Below, in pieces: positions 35,774 to 46,801 of a stretch of 64,000 nucleotides of DNA. Each line of letters starts with the position of its first letter. The first letter of the stretch is position 1. The stretch is taken from the NCBI GenBank assembly GCA_036245805.1, contig BTRK01000004.1:4464001-4528000 (forward strand), in the 5' to 3' direction. The position numbers were made by a program, and so were the translations under genes. This DNA is from Pristionchus mayeri (Eukaryota; Nematoda; Chromadorea; Rhabditida; Neodiplogasteridae). The notes beneath the pieces are model-generated. The model searched no databases. It saw only the letters and a list, made by a program, of their open reading frames with translations, and was not told the DNA's origin.

Positions 35774-37013
35774 TCACACGCAGAATTCGTCCCCAAACAA
35801 ATCGTCTCTTATTCTCTCTATGTACCTGCAATTTTTCAGTTGGACTTTATTCTCTAGCAAGCCTTACCTTGCTAGAGGTTCGAATCTTTCAGAAGCGAGT
35901 GTATGCATCGGCAGGCTGTCCTGTCCGAGATAGAAAGTGGCAGACAGATGCCCGAATAGCGCACAATCAGCCTTCAAATAGATAAGTTGGGAAGAATATG
36001 TCTTCCATTCTCACCGTGGTCATTCGATCTCCGAACAGGAACTTCTTTTCCCCGATCAGTCCACGATACACTTCGAGATCTTTCCTCGCCAGCTCATCGA
36101 ATTGCTCGTTTGTAAACTTACCTATAGTTTCATTTACTCGACGGTGCATCTTAAACGCAACTTTCATGCTACTTTTGATCAAAAAGAATCGTCAACCATA
36201 TTTCGAAGGTGATAGCTCATAATCGGGCCCAGCCATTCAACGACGAAATCAGGGAAGAAACCCCCGAACATGGCTTCCATGAATATCTGCTGACTGCAGG
36301 TTGTCTTGTAGTGCACGAATAGGCTGCAAAACTCCATTAGTCTTTAATCTTTAATCTTAACGATTAGTGTAGGTATAAGCGAGAGATAAAAGCAACTTGA
36401 AAGTGCGGAAGTCGACCATCGAACAGATGGCGTTCCCCACATTCGCATCCTCTTCACTCTCGTATCCCTGCAACAGTTTTCCATTTTGTCATAATGATAA
36501 TAAACCAAAGATGATCCAGTTTTATCAAAATCTTCCCTTACTTGCACTTTGAAGTGTTCCGCCAATTTGGTAATGATGAGAGTGCTATCGGCAGTCTGCT
36601 CTCCATTCAATTCTATGAAAGGAACTTTCCCGTTTTCTCCTCGTGCAAGAAGAACGTTGCGACGCTGAAAAGATTCGGATCAAACTCAAAACCATGTCCT
36701 GCCGAAGTGGGAAAGTATATTATACCATGTAATCACATACCTCGAACGGAATCTTATGAAGTCGAAGAAAAGTCTCGACTTTGATGCAGAAAGGACTTGC
36801 GGATGACATCGATTTAGTGCCAGCCATCTTGATTAAATTTTTAAAAAGATCAAGAGAGAGCAAAAGTGCCTGGTAGAGGTAAACGATGCCCTGCTTCCAT
36901 TTCTTCTCATGAATTGTATGTCTTGGCTTTCCTTTGACCTTCTTGAGAAGTTTGGGCAGAGTGTACCAGAGGAAAGCAGCGAGTGCAGCTGAGAGAAGAA
37001 CGGATCTATCCAT
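35774..37013 (-). CDS. CDR/FAXC-type glutathione S-transferase-like protein
   Basis: Resembles the C. elegans cadmium-responsive CDR and 'failed axon connections' proteins. An N-terminal membrane helix (MDRSVLLSAALAAFLWYTL) precedes the thioredoxin-like GST domain: VYLYQ, SPFCIKVETFLRLHKIPFE, ARGENGKVPFIELNG and ADSTLIITKLAEHF. The C-terminal helical domain shows FRTF, FFPDFVVEWLGP, FTNEQFDELARKDLEVYR, GEKKFLFGDRMTT, then ADCALFGHLSATFYLGQ and a last exon ending DEFCV-stop. After VYLYQ a 42-nt in-frame stretch starts with GC and ends with AG. Removing it as a GC-AG intron restores the usual family spacing to SPF. A 47-nt intron at 36161-36207 resolves an apparent frameshift. Confidence 0.82.
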
Positions 37014-37247
37014 TCGAGCGAAATCGATGGACTACACGAATGAAACGTGCTGTTGTTTCCACGTTCAACATCGGGTGCAACGATAAACTCCAATGTTCTC
37101 CCTTTATCGCTCGCAAACAATGGCCTACGAACTATAGAATGCATACACAAGGGTTTTGGGACAGGAATATTGTTTTTTTTTGATAAAGGAACTCCGAATG
37201 ATGCCATTTTTAACTTCTTCATTCCTTGAAAGTTTATAATCTCAATG

Positions 37248-38836
37248 TTAACTGGCACGTCTTGCATGGATATCATTTCGTAATTTTAGATTGAAAATGG
37301 CAAAAAATTTGTTCATCAGCCAATTCGGAATCAGTCCGAACATCTCCGCCTGGAAAGGCAGTATTTTCCGTATGTATTGTCAGCTCGTCTCACCTGTATT
37401 TGATGTGCAAAGTATCCCGTTGTTTCACTGACGATTCCAACTGTTTTCAGCGCAGATTTCGCGAACTTGGGGGCGGACGGCTCGAAGAATGCCAGTGTGT
37501 CCACCTGAAAAAAACAATTTAGTTGTCTCGCTCACATGCGAGCATACAATTTTGAGCTTCGTCGACACTCCTCCTGGAGTGATGCACTGCACAGTGATGC
37601 CACGAGGGGAGTACTCCTGATGGAGGATGCTAGAGAGATGAAGCATAAACCTCTGCAATTAATCAATTAGATAGGCAATCAACTGGAAAGTAATTATGTA
37701 AGCAATTGAATAATGTGTCCCTTGACAGCCAACCTTTCCCGCCGAGTAGACATTCCAGTAGGCCATCTCGTTGAGTGCTGCTATGGATGAGATGTTGATG
37801 ATGACGCCCTTCTCTCTTCCCACCATCTGATCAAGCACCGCTGTGGTTAACTGAAGTTTTCAAGTTTTTTCACGCTTCAATTAATAAGCAAATGAAGGAG
37901 AAGCATAGAAATTATGTAAGCTGAAGATTTTCATCTCGCGTTGTATAGCAGACAATCGCTCACAATGATCACGGGCAGCGTGTTGCAGGTAGAGATTCGG
38001 GCGAGCGCCAATCCTCCGCCCTCGACCTCGTGCATTGCCTGAGTGATGGGTAGGTCAAAAGATATAGTTGACCTCTCACCTCGGGACAGTCCAGAGCCAT
38101 GCCAACGTTATTCACCAGCACGCCCACCTCAAGTGTTAGCGGTGAGCGTTAGGTCCATTTCGAATCCACCATTAGGCCGTACCTCAATCTCAGCGAGCGC
38201 TTCGAGTAATGGTTTGTATTCCTCATGGGTCGGAGCAGTGAAGTCGAAGGCGAATGATTCCACTTTCACCTACAGATTCAGTTCAACCTGTTCTAATGAG
38301 CAAGTCCACCTCTGGAAACTTCGCCAGTATCTCCTTCTTCGTATCATCTAATTTTGAGGCAGTTCTTGAAACGAGGAATACATCAAACTTCTGAACAGAA
38401 ACTTGATTCGAATTGTTCCTGTTATAAATTATGGGCAACCTGCTCGGCCAACTCGAACGCGTACGCCTTTCCGATGCCATCAGTTGCACCAGTGACAACT
38501 GCAGAATTCTTGAATAACTATTTGTCCATGAAAGATAATCGCCTCTGCTGCGTCTCTGCTCTCACATGGGGCAGAAGTGATCGAGCGTCACCTCTATTCC
38601 TTTCTCCCCTCTGCTCTGTCACATTCCCACACTCTCTCACCTGCCCATCTCGCCCCGGCGCGCGCGTGCAAATCGCGTCGAGGAGAGAGGAAGTAACTGT
38701 AAAGTAACTTTTTTGGGAGAAGCGGGATCCAAACTCACGGCCAGAGGATTCTGAAGAGTGAGAGAAGAAGTCGAAGTGCGATGAGAGCGAGGAAGGTGTA
38801 GCCAAGGACGAAGAGAATGATACTCCACGCGTCCAT
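37248..38836 (-). CDS. Short-chain dehydrogenase, 17beta-HSD12/let-767-like (SDR 2)
   Basis: Paralogue of SDR 1 with the same domain order: membrane segment (WSIILFVLGYTFLALIAL), YFLSPRRDLH, VVTGATDGIGKAYAFELAE, KFDVFLVSRTASKLD, VLVNNVGMALDCPE, ISTCNTLPVII, GVIINISSIAALNEM with the serine, WNVYSAGK with catalytic Tyr and Lys, YSPRGITVQCITPGGVSTKL, and a C-terminal exon ending RNDIHARRAS-stop. Nine or more short introns, all in frame. Expected in the ER membrane with an NADPH-dependent role in fatty-acid elongation or sterol reduction, by family knowledge only. Start 38836 is the first ATG in frame with the membrane segment. Confidence 0.87.
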
Positions 38837-39457
38837 CGATCGGAGAAAGGGAGAGGTGATAGCATTGAGAGAGAGAGGAATCGGCAATCGCGGAATGAAT
38901 AGTCAGACGGAAACCAAAATAGTGTGCGAACGGGAATTGAATAGTGAGAGCGAGTGTGCATTTGATGCGAATGCGCTATTGCCTCGACCTATGCAAAATG
39001 TGGCTACTTATCTAGATTGTGACGGTCTCGTCGGAACAGAAGTTCAAGAACATTGTTGGAATTTTAAGAGAGATTGAGAGAAAACTGCAGAGAAAACCGG
39101 CGAATGCATCTAACTGGCAAAACAATTAACTGCTTGTCTAGTTTCTAGTGTGTCTAGAGTGTACACAAGAGTAAATCCTCTCCCCCTACGTTCTATTTTG
39201 TACCCTCGAAATATTTTCTGTGATCGCGTGAGGTAAGAACGGTTCAGATAATCAAAGGGTGACAGCACATGACATGGGTGTTCGCAAAATTGTATGCAAG
39301 ATAAAACAAAAGACCAAATTATATCCTATATTGAACGTAATTTGTTACACTGCTCTACTCTACTGTCAGAAGAGTATACAAGTGAAAACTCCGGGGCTTA
39401 TCAATCACATAACTGAGATTCCCTTCAAGAAGCTCTTCAACGATTCTCCATTTCTGA
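38837..39457. other. Spacer upstream of SDR 2
   Basis: 621 bp between two minus-strand genes; presumed promoter of SDR 2. No other feature recognised. Confidence 0.5.
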
Positions 39458-42244
39458 TCAAAGAAATTCAACCGCTTCAACTTCTGTAAAGATGACAATA
39501 ATGAAAAATATAATATGGAAAATTTACTGTCTTTTCCTTGTTCATTCATTTCGGTCTTCGCATCGGCTTCAATTCTGTCGATGTGGTCTGCGGTGCTTCT
39601 GAAGCCCACCGCAGCGAGAATGATGAAGAAGATCTTAAGAATCATGAATCTTCTAATATGAATTGTATTTTTCTAAAACTATGCCTGAATGAGTGCGTGG
39701 TAGGTCATCGAAAGCGAGGGCGAGGCGAAGAATATCAGTGCAGCCGAGGTGCCCTAAAGAATTTACATTTGGGCGCATAAATACTGCATAAAGACACTGC
39801 ATATTGCACATATCATACAAGGACTTACAATGTAGAAACGAGCAGCTGCGTAGGTGTGAGATGCACGACCTGATAGTTGCATTAATCAATCATTGAGTCT
39901 CTTTCAATTTGGAGAACAGTTTGCTACCAGGCAGGATCCTCGAGCAGTAGACGGTGTTCGCAGCTGTTATCATGGAGTCGATTAGACCGCAGAGGAAGGA
40001 GATGATCAGGACGAGGAAAAGACTGCAAACGAGTTAATGAACTTTTTAAATTATCATTACAAGCAGCAGATTTACATGTTTACATAAACTTTTCAAAATC
40101 GTAATCAAAACATGCCTTGGGGCGATCCAAGCACTCTCGTCAGTCGGTTCAGAAGTCGACCAATTGGGCACTGTGAGGAGGCACAAGACGAAGAATAGCA
40201 GCTGGTTTAGATGAGTAATTATATTTGGTACATTGCACTAGTACCTCTAAAGCCAGCGTGAGAAAGTAGAGCGGTCGCAATCCGAAATCTTTGAACAATT
40301 TGGACAATGGAACTTCGATAATTCCGCCTATTAATATTGTTTCTTGAAATACGATCATTCAAATCACAAACATGCGATTGTTCCAGCGAACATGGTATAG
40401 GCGTAGTAAGCTGTTAATTGAGGGTAATCTAGAATGATCTTTCTTTGAATAATTATGAAATTGTTACAACCTTTGGAGAGTACGGACGCAAATTGAAGTG
40501 ACGTGGGATAAATGCTCATCGCAAAAACCAGGAATATCCCATGATTAATGAGCACCTGCGAAGGTTCGGAAAATCAAATATTTTGATGACTTACCGGTAT
40601 CAACTTTAGCATCGCAGGATCGAACATTGTGATTGCTTCTAAAATGGAAAATCTAATCGAAAACCTCGCATGCATTTGCAAAACTCACTCGCTTGCTTGG
40701 CTGCCGATTGCTTTACATGGGGACTCTGAGATTCGACACTGTTCTTGACATTCCTGACATTTACTACTTCCTACTTTCCCATTAGTATTTAGTCAAACCG
40801 ATTAGGGAGGAAGCAATGCAGCACGAAACTGATGAGCAAAAGTAATGTCGACGATCCGTACATGAATCTGAAAAATAATAATTATTTTTACTGAAACATA
40901 TTTCGAAGCAGGAACTCATAAATGCCTACCTCGTTTCTTCTTCACTATAATAGCGGAACTCATCGGATTTATTCTCATCCGCAATGTCGGCTTCCTCGTT
41001 TGATATGAACAAGTAGAGAGAAGCGCCGATTGTCAAACTGAAAGGAGAACTTTGATTTCAGGTAATGATGATTCGGCACTTCTTCGATATTTGGCCCATC
41101 CCCCCCTCTCGCATTTATCCTTTGTTCCCCATCGCAAAGGGGTTGTGTGACCGAAATTCAGGGAGAGATGCCTAGAAATGAGTGGGGTAGGGGAGGAAGG
41201 GGGGTGGAGGGTGGGCCAAATATCGAAGAAGTGCCGATGAATCTCTCTTTCCTGCATCCTGCAATGGCCGAAGTTCGAGCGGAATTTCTCGCCAGTGTTT
41301 CTTTAGTGGAAAATTGCATCTGATACGTCGCAAGACCGATGTAAATCACTGGAAGATGCACTAATTCTCACAAATCTGAGGGAAACCTACGAGATCGAGC
41401 TAAGCCAGTGAGGACGTTGACTGAGAAGTACAGGATATTATCGGTGTAGAGAAAACTCGCGGCGAAGAAACATAACAAAAGAGCACCGACAACAAGCGCG
41501 TTCTCAAGATAATCAGTTGATTGAAAAACGAAAATTCGCGGACCTTTGGCCCCAAATGGTGGAAGAATATCGGAACCATCAGAGAGGTCGCGCACATCGA
41601 AATCTCTCGCACCGCCTGTCTAAAATTCTTCACTTTCACGTGAGTTTAGAATGTGAAAATTGTGGGCAATACTGCGTCAGCGAACTCCTCTCACCCGTAG
41701 AATCCAGCATGACTGACGATTGAGGAGGGATCTCTCAGATGCGCCGAGTATAGAACAGATCCGACGATGAATGTTGCCATATCGTAGCCCGCATATCTGT
41801 GGTTATTTATGTATTTACTTATTTATCGTTATCCAGAAGGATTGTTCATCGGGTGTAGAATGTGTGAAAATATAGTGAACGTTTTAAGAGGAAGAGGGAG
41901 GAGTCGATCATCGTGTAGCACAAGGTATCCGAGTGGATTGAAAATATTGAAATCCATTAATCTTTACAATATTCATACTACGGAACCAATGGAATAGATA
42001 CCTGAACAAGGATGCCAATCCGAGTACGATCGTGCACACATGCTGATACAAATCGTCGCGCATCGAACAGTAGGGGGAAGCGGCAGACAAGGGTAGAATG
42101 ATGACAATCAGTGCGGACGGGGTTTGATCGGTGAGAGCTAATCGGATCATAAAAGTCAGTAATCGGTTCTCTGGTGTTTAGTTTGGTTCGTTCACAATAG
42201 TGAGAAGAAGAGGCAAAGGGCGGCAGTACTCGCGCTTCCTGCAT
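39458..42244 (-). CDS. UNC-93-like MFS membrane protein, spliced
   Basis: Major-facilitator-fold protein of the UNC-93 family; C. elegans UNC-93 is a subunit of a two-pore potassium channel complex in muscle. The N-terminus is MQEARVLPPFASSS, then ALIVIILPLSA, RYAGYDMATFIVGSVLYSAH, GQAVREISMCATSLMVPIFF, NALVVGALLLCFFAASFLY, LTGLARSLIYIGLATYQMQF with ETLARNSA (family loop), FMYGSSTLLLLISF, VLINHGIFLVFAMSIYPTS, YAYTMFAGTIACGGIIEVPL, LVLIISFLCGLIDSMITAAN and a last TM IFFIILAAVGFRST. Two introns start with GC (AAG|GCATGT and CAG|GCATAG). Two junctions remain unresolved: near 41040-41270, where a MITE abuts the donor, and near 40780-40830. Possibly intact, possibly damaged there. Confidence 0.7.
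41065..41245. repeat. TIR element (MITE) in UNC-93-like intron
   Basis: The ends GATTCGGCACTTCTTCGATA (from about 41070) and its complement TATCGAAGAAGTGCCGATGA (ending about 41240) are inverted repeats of about 30 bp around a C/G-rich core. Total about 175 bp. Confidence 0.8.
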
Positions 42245-42353
42245 TGAAAGTGTCGAGAATAGGCATGAAAATCATGGTTTATAAAAAAAATCATGGTTTT
42301 TTTGTTGAAAATCATGGTTTATAATATTTGCTTATCTTCATTGTATTTCTGTA

Positions 42354-42720
42354 TCAAATGGACATGATTGTACTTTCATACGAGAACGATATCTTGTGAT
42401 CAACGGGAAAGACTATCCGTATGAGAGGGATGGCTCGTAGTTGTTTTCGAATCGCCTTCCGGAATTCAATACTCGACATGTAGAGGACGATGTAGTTGAG
42501 AGTCATCGTTGTATTGGCAGGGATTCCGGAAGCATCGACTCCGATGAAGAGCGTACGACCTTCAAAGATGGAGTACGCGCAATTCAGAAGATTTTGCCTT
42601 GCAAGTTCAGAACCAAAGTGACGACGAAGTAGATATTCCATGTACACATGGCTAACGGAACAGCGATGCCAGTGGGCGCTAAAGATCTCGATCGGATCTG
42701 TACATAGGATGGGTCGGCCA
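42354..42720 (-). pseudogene. 7TM receptor C-terminal fragment
   Basis: Two segments encode the last part of a serpentine receptor: a TM-like SLAPTGIAVPLAMCTWNIYF...VTLVLNLQ, and then GVDASGIPANTTMTLNYIVL with YMSSIEFRKAIRKQL, the usual TM7 and cytoplasmic tail pattern. They join in frame only through a 38-nt GC-AG intron (AAG|GCAAAA...TTTGAAG). No upstream TM1-TM5 exons are seen before the divergent gene that starts at 42876, so I call it a truncated remnant. The class is uncertain. Confidence 0.5.
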
Positions 42721-42875
42721 AGAAGGGAGAGGGAGTGATTGAGGCGGGAGAGCGAATGGATTGGGTGATAGAGGTCACTTATACTAGAGTATCTCCTTCC
42801 ATACGCCTACTATATTCTCTTGCGCTCAATTTATGCTATTATTTGCTTGTTGCATAAAATTCCAAGCTTCAGGCC

Positions 42876-43462
42876 ATGAATTTCCTCTTCATATTTCTGG
42901 TCGTTGTTGGCACCGTCGCGACCATGCCAGCTGCAGTAGTGGAGGGATCGGGGGAAGAGCCCGTCCATTCAACAGTCCTCGCAGCCGCCCTCACTGCCAA
43001 GGAGAAGTGTGTGGCAGGGAAGGTGTGCTACGATGATGAAGAGTGCGGAAAGAGTGAGTGAAGACGTCATTTAGAACCAGTGCTGAAATTGTGGGATGAG
43101 GACAATCGAAACCAGAAAAGATGCTTCAAAGTGTATCCCAAGTTTCAACATGTTGTATAGTGTCAAAGTGAAAGGGGAGAAAGAGGAGAAAGCAAAGTAA
43201 ACCCACGATCATTTCCGTAAAATCTATGATAATAATAATAAAATCTATGATAATAATAATAATAATAATAGTAAAATCTATGATAATAATAATAATAATA
43301 ATAATAAATTTATATCTTCAGGAGGTTCGTGTGGTGGTCTCATCGCTCCGGGGACGTGCAACTGCGCTGCGTACATCCTCTGGAAGAAGTGCAGAGACGA
43401 CAGAGACTGCGGAGGACTGAAAGGAGCCTGCGACCCCACCGGAACTTGCAAGTGCATGCAGG

Positions 43463-43517
<55 letters not shown>

Positions 43518-43871
43518 GTAATAATAATAATAATGATAATAATAAATTTATCATAAGTAAGCTATACTGATATTGACATCTAACTCGTCCTTGCAAACAG
43601 GATCTAATATTAGGGCACGAAAACATCTTATTTTGATAAAATTAGAGGAGATTGGTAGATATGGATTTTGGGTAGATAGGTATTGGGTAGATACCATCTG
43701 CTATTCATCACTTGCTACTTGCAGGCTCTGGCTGCGCACGGGCACAAGTTCCTCTCGGCGACGTTCGAGTGGTGCAATGTGCACAAGTGCGCGGAGGGGA
43801 GTGACGACTGCCACGGACTGCCATGCAACACTGGAAGATGCACGTGCAAGTACGCGTGGATCGACGAATGA
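42876..43871 (+). CDS. Secreted cysteine-rich protein with three similar modules
   Basis: Three exons. A signal peptide MNFLFIFLVVVGTVATMPAA is followed by an acidic spacer and three cysteine modules: C-VAGKV-C-YDDEE-C-G...C-GGLIAPGT-C-N-C, C-RDDRD-C-GGLKGA-C-DPTGT-C-K-C, and C-NVHK-C-...DD-C-HGLP-C-NTGR-C-T-C. The shared shape is C...(D/E)(D/E)xC...C...G.C.C, reminiscent of EB- or EGF-like folds, but I cannot assign a Pfam family. The product is about 140 residues, ends KYAWIDE-stop and would be extracellular. Both introns contain long TAA-type microsatellites. A role in cuticle, defence or venom-like secretion is speculation. Confidence 0.7.
43218..43310. repeat. (TAA)n microsatellite, intron 1 of cysteine-rich gene
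   Basis: AATAAT units interrupted three times by AAATCTATGAT. Confidence 0.95.
43465..43548. repeat. (TAA)n microsatellite, intron 2 of cysteine-rich gene
   Basis: Long run of TAA units with two variants, starting two bases after the splice donor GT. Confidence 0.95.
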
Positions 43872-44136
43872 GGGCAGATTGGACACACGGCATTACTTCA
43901 TTCAATTGACCACTTACTCCCCATACCTGGTGTATTGCTAGGTTCAAATGAGCTCAAATTACTCTCCACCTAAAACTTCCGTTAATAGCCTGGATTTTCG
44001 AAATTCCGCTGTCACTGATTCGCTGCATTTTACTTGACAAATACTCTCAAATTTTATCACCGATAAATATGAATCAGAAATTCGCATAAATACATTGTTA
44101 TCGAATGCTACACTAGCAGGCGGTGGCAGGATCCAT

Positions 44137-45222
44137 TCAATTCTTAGCCAAAGTAGGCACCTGGGGTCCCGTAGAGTCTCCAGCATCGGGGAAGAGATCG
44201 TCGTAGACAGCATCGGGCACGTACTTGGCAGTGATCATCCTTCCCGAGACCCAACGGCCATTCAGGGCGTACAGACACTTACCGGCTACTGAGGGCGTTG
44301 GGCACTTGATGTAGACCCTACCTTCAGAAGATGGCAGGTCGACGAGGACGTGAAGGGCGCCGCCGTGCTTGGAGCACTCCTCGATCACGTGCACTCTAAA
44401 CTCCTCCGCCAATCCCTCCCTCTCTTCCTTCCTTTCAAACACATCGGACAGTACCAAGCACGTCATCTCCTCCTCCTTCTCCTCTTCCGTTCTTGAAGGG
44501 GGTCTGAACATCGAGAGTGCAGCCAATCTGGCCGACAGCAGTGCACGTCCTCTAAGACCCAGTGGGAGGAACACGCAATCGTCCGAGATCGAGTCCAGAT
44601 CTGCCTCCCTGATGAGTGTAGCGGCCTCCACTTCGTCGGTTGATAAATTCCCAGCTCGATTTCTCTCTGCTCCCCATCTCTGAATGAGCAGAGGTGCGCC
44701 AAGTAGTTTCTGGCCACTCAGGGCGAGTCCCAGTCGGACACTGTCCTTCTCCCAGAACTCCACGTAGGCGACTCCTCTGCTCCTTAATCATGGATCCTTT
44801 GGATACGCACATCCCTCACTCTCCCACTGCAGAGAAGAACTCCTCGAGGTGGTGAGGGCGAGAGTTACGAGCGAACTGACGGATGAGTAGAGTTCGCGCC
44901 TCTCGTCCCTCTCGAGTACCCTTAGATTGGCATCAAACGAGGAAGGATCGCATGCGATGAAGGGCTTGTAATCACTACTCTTAAATAGTGGAAGCATTCC
45001 ACTTCTGTTCCGCTCCGAAGACTGAAGATGTGGTCTGCGGTCTCGAGACGCCCTCCTCTCCGATCGTTCACGGCTTCTTCTCCTTCTCTCTTCACGCTTT
45101 CTCACTCGTCTCCTCTCCTCGTCTCTTGCATCGTCCTTCACAGTCCTTCTCTGATCGAGAAATAGGCAGACCGATCCTGGTTGAGAAATGACATGGGCGG
45201 AATTGGTGACAGTAGAATCCAT
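44137..45222 (-). CDS. RBM39/CAPER-like splicing factor lacking RRM2
   Basis: An N-terminal Arg/Ser/Glu-rich region (RRRVRKREERRRRSRERSER) precedes the first RRM: EARTLLIRQFARN, HHLEEFFSAVGE and, after a 37-nt intron, SRGVAYVEFWEKDSVRLGLA with LSGQKLLGAPLLIQ. The protein then passes straight to the linker GLRGRALLSARLAAL, which in RBM39 follows RRM2, and to the C-terminal UHM: VIEECSKHGGALHVLVDLPS, VYIKCP, ALNGRWVSGRMITAKYVPDA, YDDLFPD. RRM2 is missing and RRM1 is shortened. The UHM R-x-F motif reads RWV, so ligand binding may be weakened. The N-terminal exon joins RRM1 only through an intron I infer (donor near 45005, acceptor near 44920). Nuclear; divergent paralogue or decaying copy. Confidence 0.7.
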
Positions 45223-46051
45223 TTTGAACCGAAACAATGAAACAACTAAGCAAACAGTAGGAAAAAATGAATTAAAGTGGAGAGTTCGCTGGTTTTCGAA
45301 AACCTTCGGCATGAATGCGAAAATCTTTCTTTCTCCATTTCTCTTTTCCTCCTCCCCCTCTCGGCACTTCATCACTCTCACCCCACCCTGTATTCTCTCG
45401 TGTTACGATCTGGAAAGGACACAATAAAGGGATAAAGTGAGGGAAAGTTAGACAAAATCTCTTACGCTTTTGAGATCACTCATCAAATTCCCATCATTTG
45501 CAATTTACCAGACCATCAATGTTGAAAAATAATGAATTATTACTATTTTCAAAGATAATTCCTATTAAAATCTCTTGCATATTCCCTTTGGGCCGGTTGC
45601 AAAATGCAAATATATTTATTGGATAAATGGCATCTGAACACAAACAACGATCAACAATATTTATACGATGCATACTAACGATGATGCACTGCGTCGATCA
45701 CACTGCATCACACTGATCACACTGCGATGATCATCGGGAAACATAGAAGAACAGAGTAATTCATGCAGATAGGTAAGCCAGGTTTAGAAGTGTCATAAAT
45801 CAGGAAGCATCAAGGGGATATTTAAAAATGGATGTAGTTCTTCATAGTATTAGTTGAATCGCTGCTTCATCTATCATTTTTGGTTAATGTTATTGATTTT
45901 TGGACTCTATGTTTTCTATTATTAATATTTTGATTAATGCAATGTTATTATGAATTAATAATGATTATGAAATCATTATGTAATCTTCTACTAACTAGTT
46001 CACTATAAATATTCACTGAGGCGCCGACCGCAAGAGACAGTACGGCAGAAA
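45223..46051. other. Intergenic region, no gene
   Basis: 829 bp. AT-rich, with a GATGATCACACTGCATCAC-like cluster near 45690-45740. Nothing supported. Confidence 0.5.
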
Positions 46052-46549
46052 CTAGACACGAGCGGCAGGAAAAAGGTTATCGTAAAAATCAGAGGGCAAG
46101 TAGTCGGCAGTGATCCTCCTCCCCGCGAACATTCGACCATCGAGTGAGTTAACGCACTTGATGGCGACCTTCTCCGATGGGCACTTGACGAAGACATTTC
46201 CCTCCATTGATTTCTTCTCTACGTAAACGAAGAGAGCCCCGCCGACCTTCCCACACTCCTCAACCACGTCTTCCCTTACATCCTCCGCCCAGTCCTCCTC
46301 TACCTCCTCCCTGGGATCGAACATGTACGAGAGCAGAATCCACGATCTCATATTGACCTGGTGGCTATTCCGTGCATACGCATAATTGACCCCTTCCCTC
46401 TCATCCCCGTCTTCCCTCTTTTCCGAGTGTTTTCGAAAACTCGTCGCTCGGTGACCCGAAGAAAGAAATCGAAACAAGATAAACATACAACTACCGAGAA
46501 CATCTTCCAGTTTGGAGAAAGTAGAACATGAAAGAGCAGTAAAAGTCAT
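46052..46549 (-). pseudogene. RBM39-like UHM-only fragment
   Basis: The C-terminal ~100 residues match the UHM of the neighbouring RBM39-like gene: WILLSYMFDPREEVEEDWAE, VREDVVEECGKVGGALFVYV, NVFVKCPSEKVAIKCVNSLD, GRMFAGRRITADYLPSDFYD and NLFPA. The R-x-F motif (RMF) is kept. The N-terminal 66 residues of the open frame have no likeness to RBM39, and no RRM1 or RRM2 exons precede it. Most likely a truncated duplicate; a UHM-only protein is possible if transcribed. Confidence 0.6.
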
Positions 46550-46801
46550 TAAATTCGAACAAACGAGAAATGTTTCATACGAGGGAAAATATTAGAGGAA
46601 GAGTTCATACTTCTCTTTGGAGTCATTATCTCGAGACAAGCGTTGAGATTCCAGAATTCGGCGGTGGTCTCGTAGATGAAAATTTGGAAAAATAAGCAGA
46701 TTCACGTGCACAGTCACTTGTCTGTCCTGGAATATGGACACATAATAGGGGCACAGTATTTCAGAATTTGAACCGATATCAGCAACGACATGAGCAAATA
46801 A

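Noticed and set aside
36160..36210. Apparent frameshift in the CDR-type GST
   Set aside because: A 47-nt GT-AG intron joins LRNM to MHRRVNETIG in frame.
44900..45010. Apparent frameshift in the RBM39-like gene before RRM1
   Set aside because: An intron with phase-1 ends (donor near 45005, acceptor near 44920) restores the RRM1 frame, so I do not call it broken.
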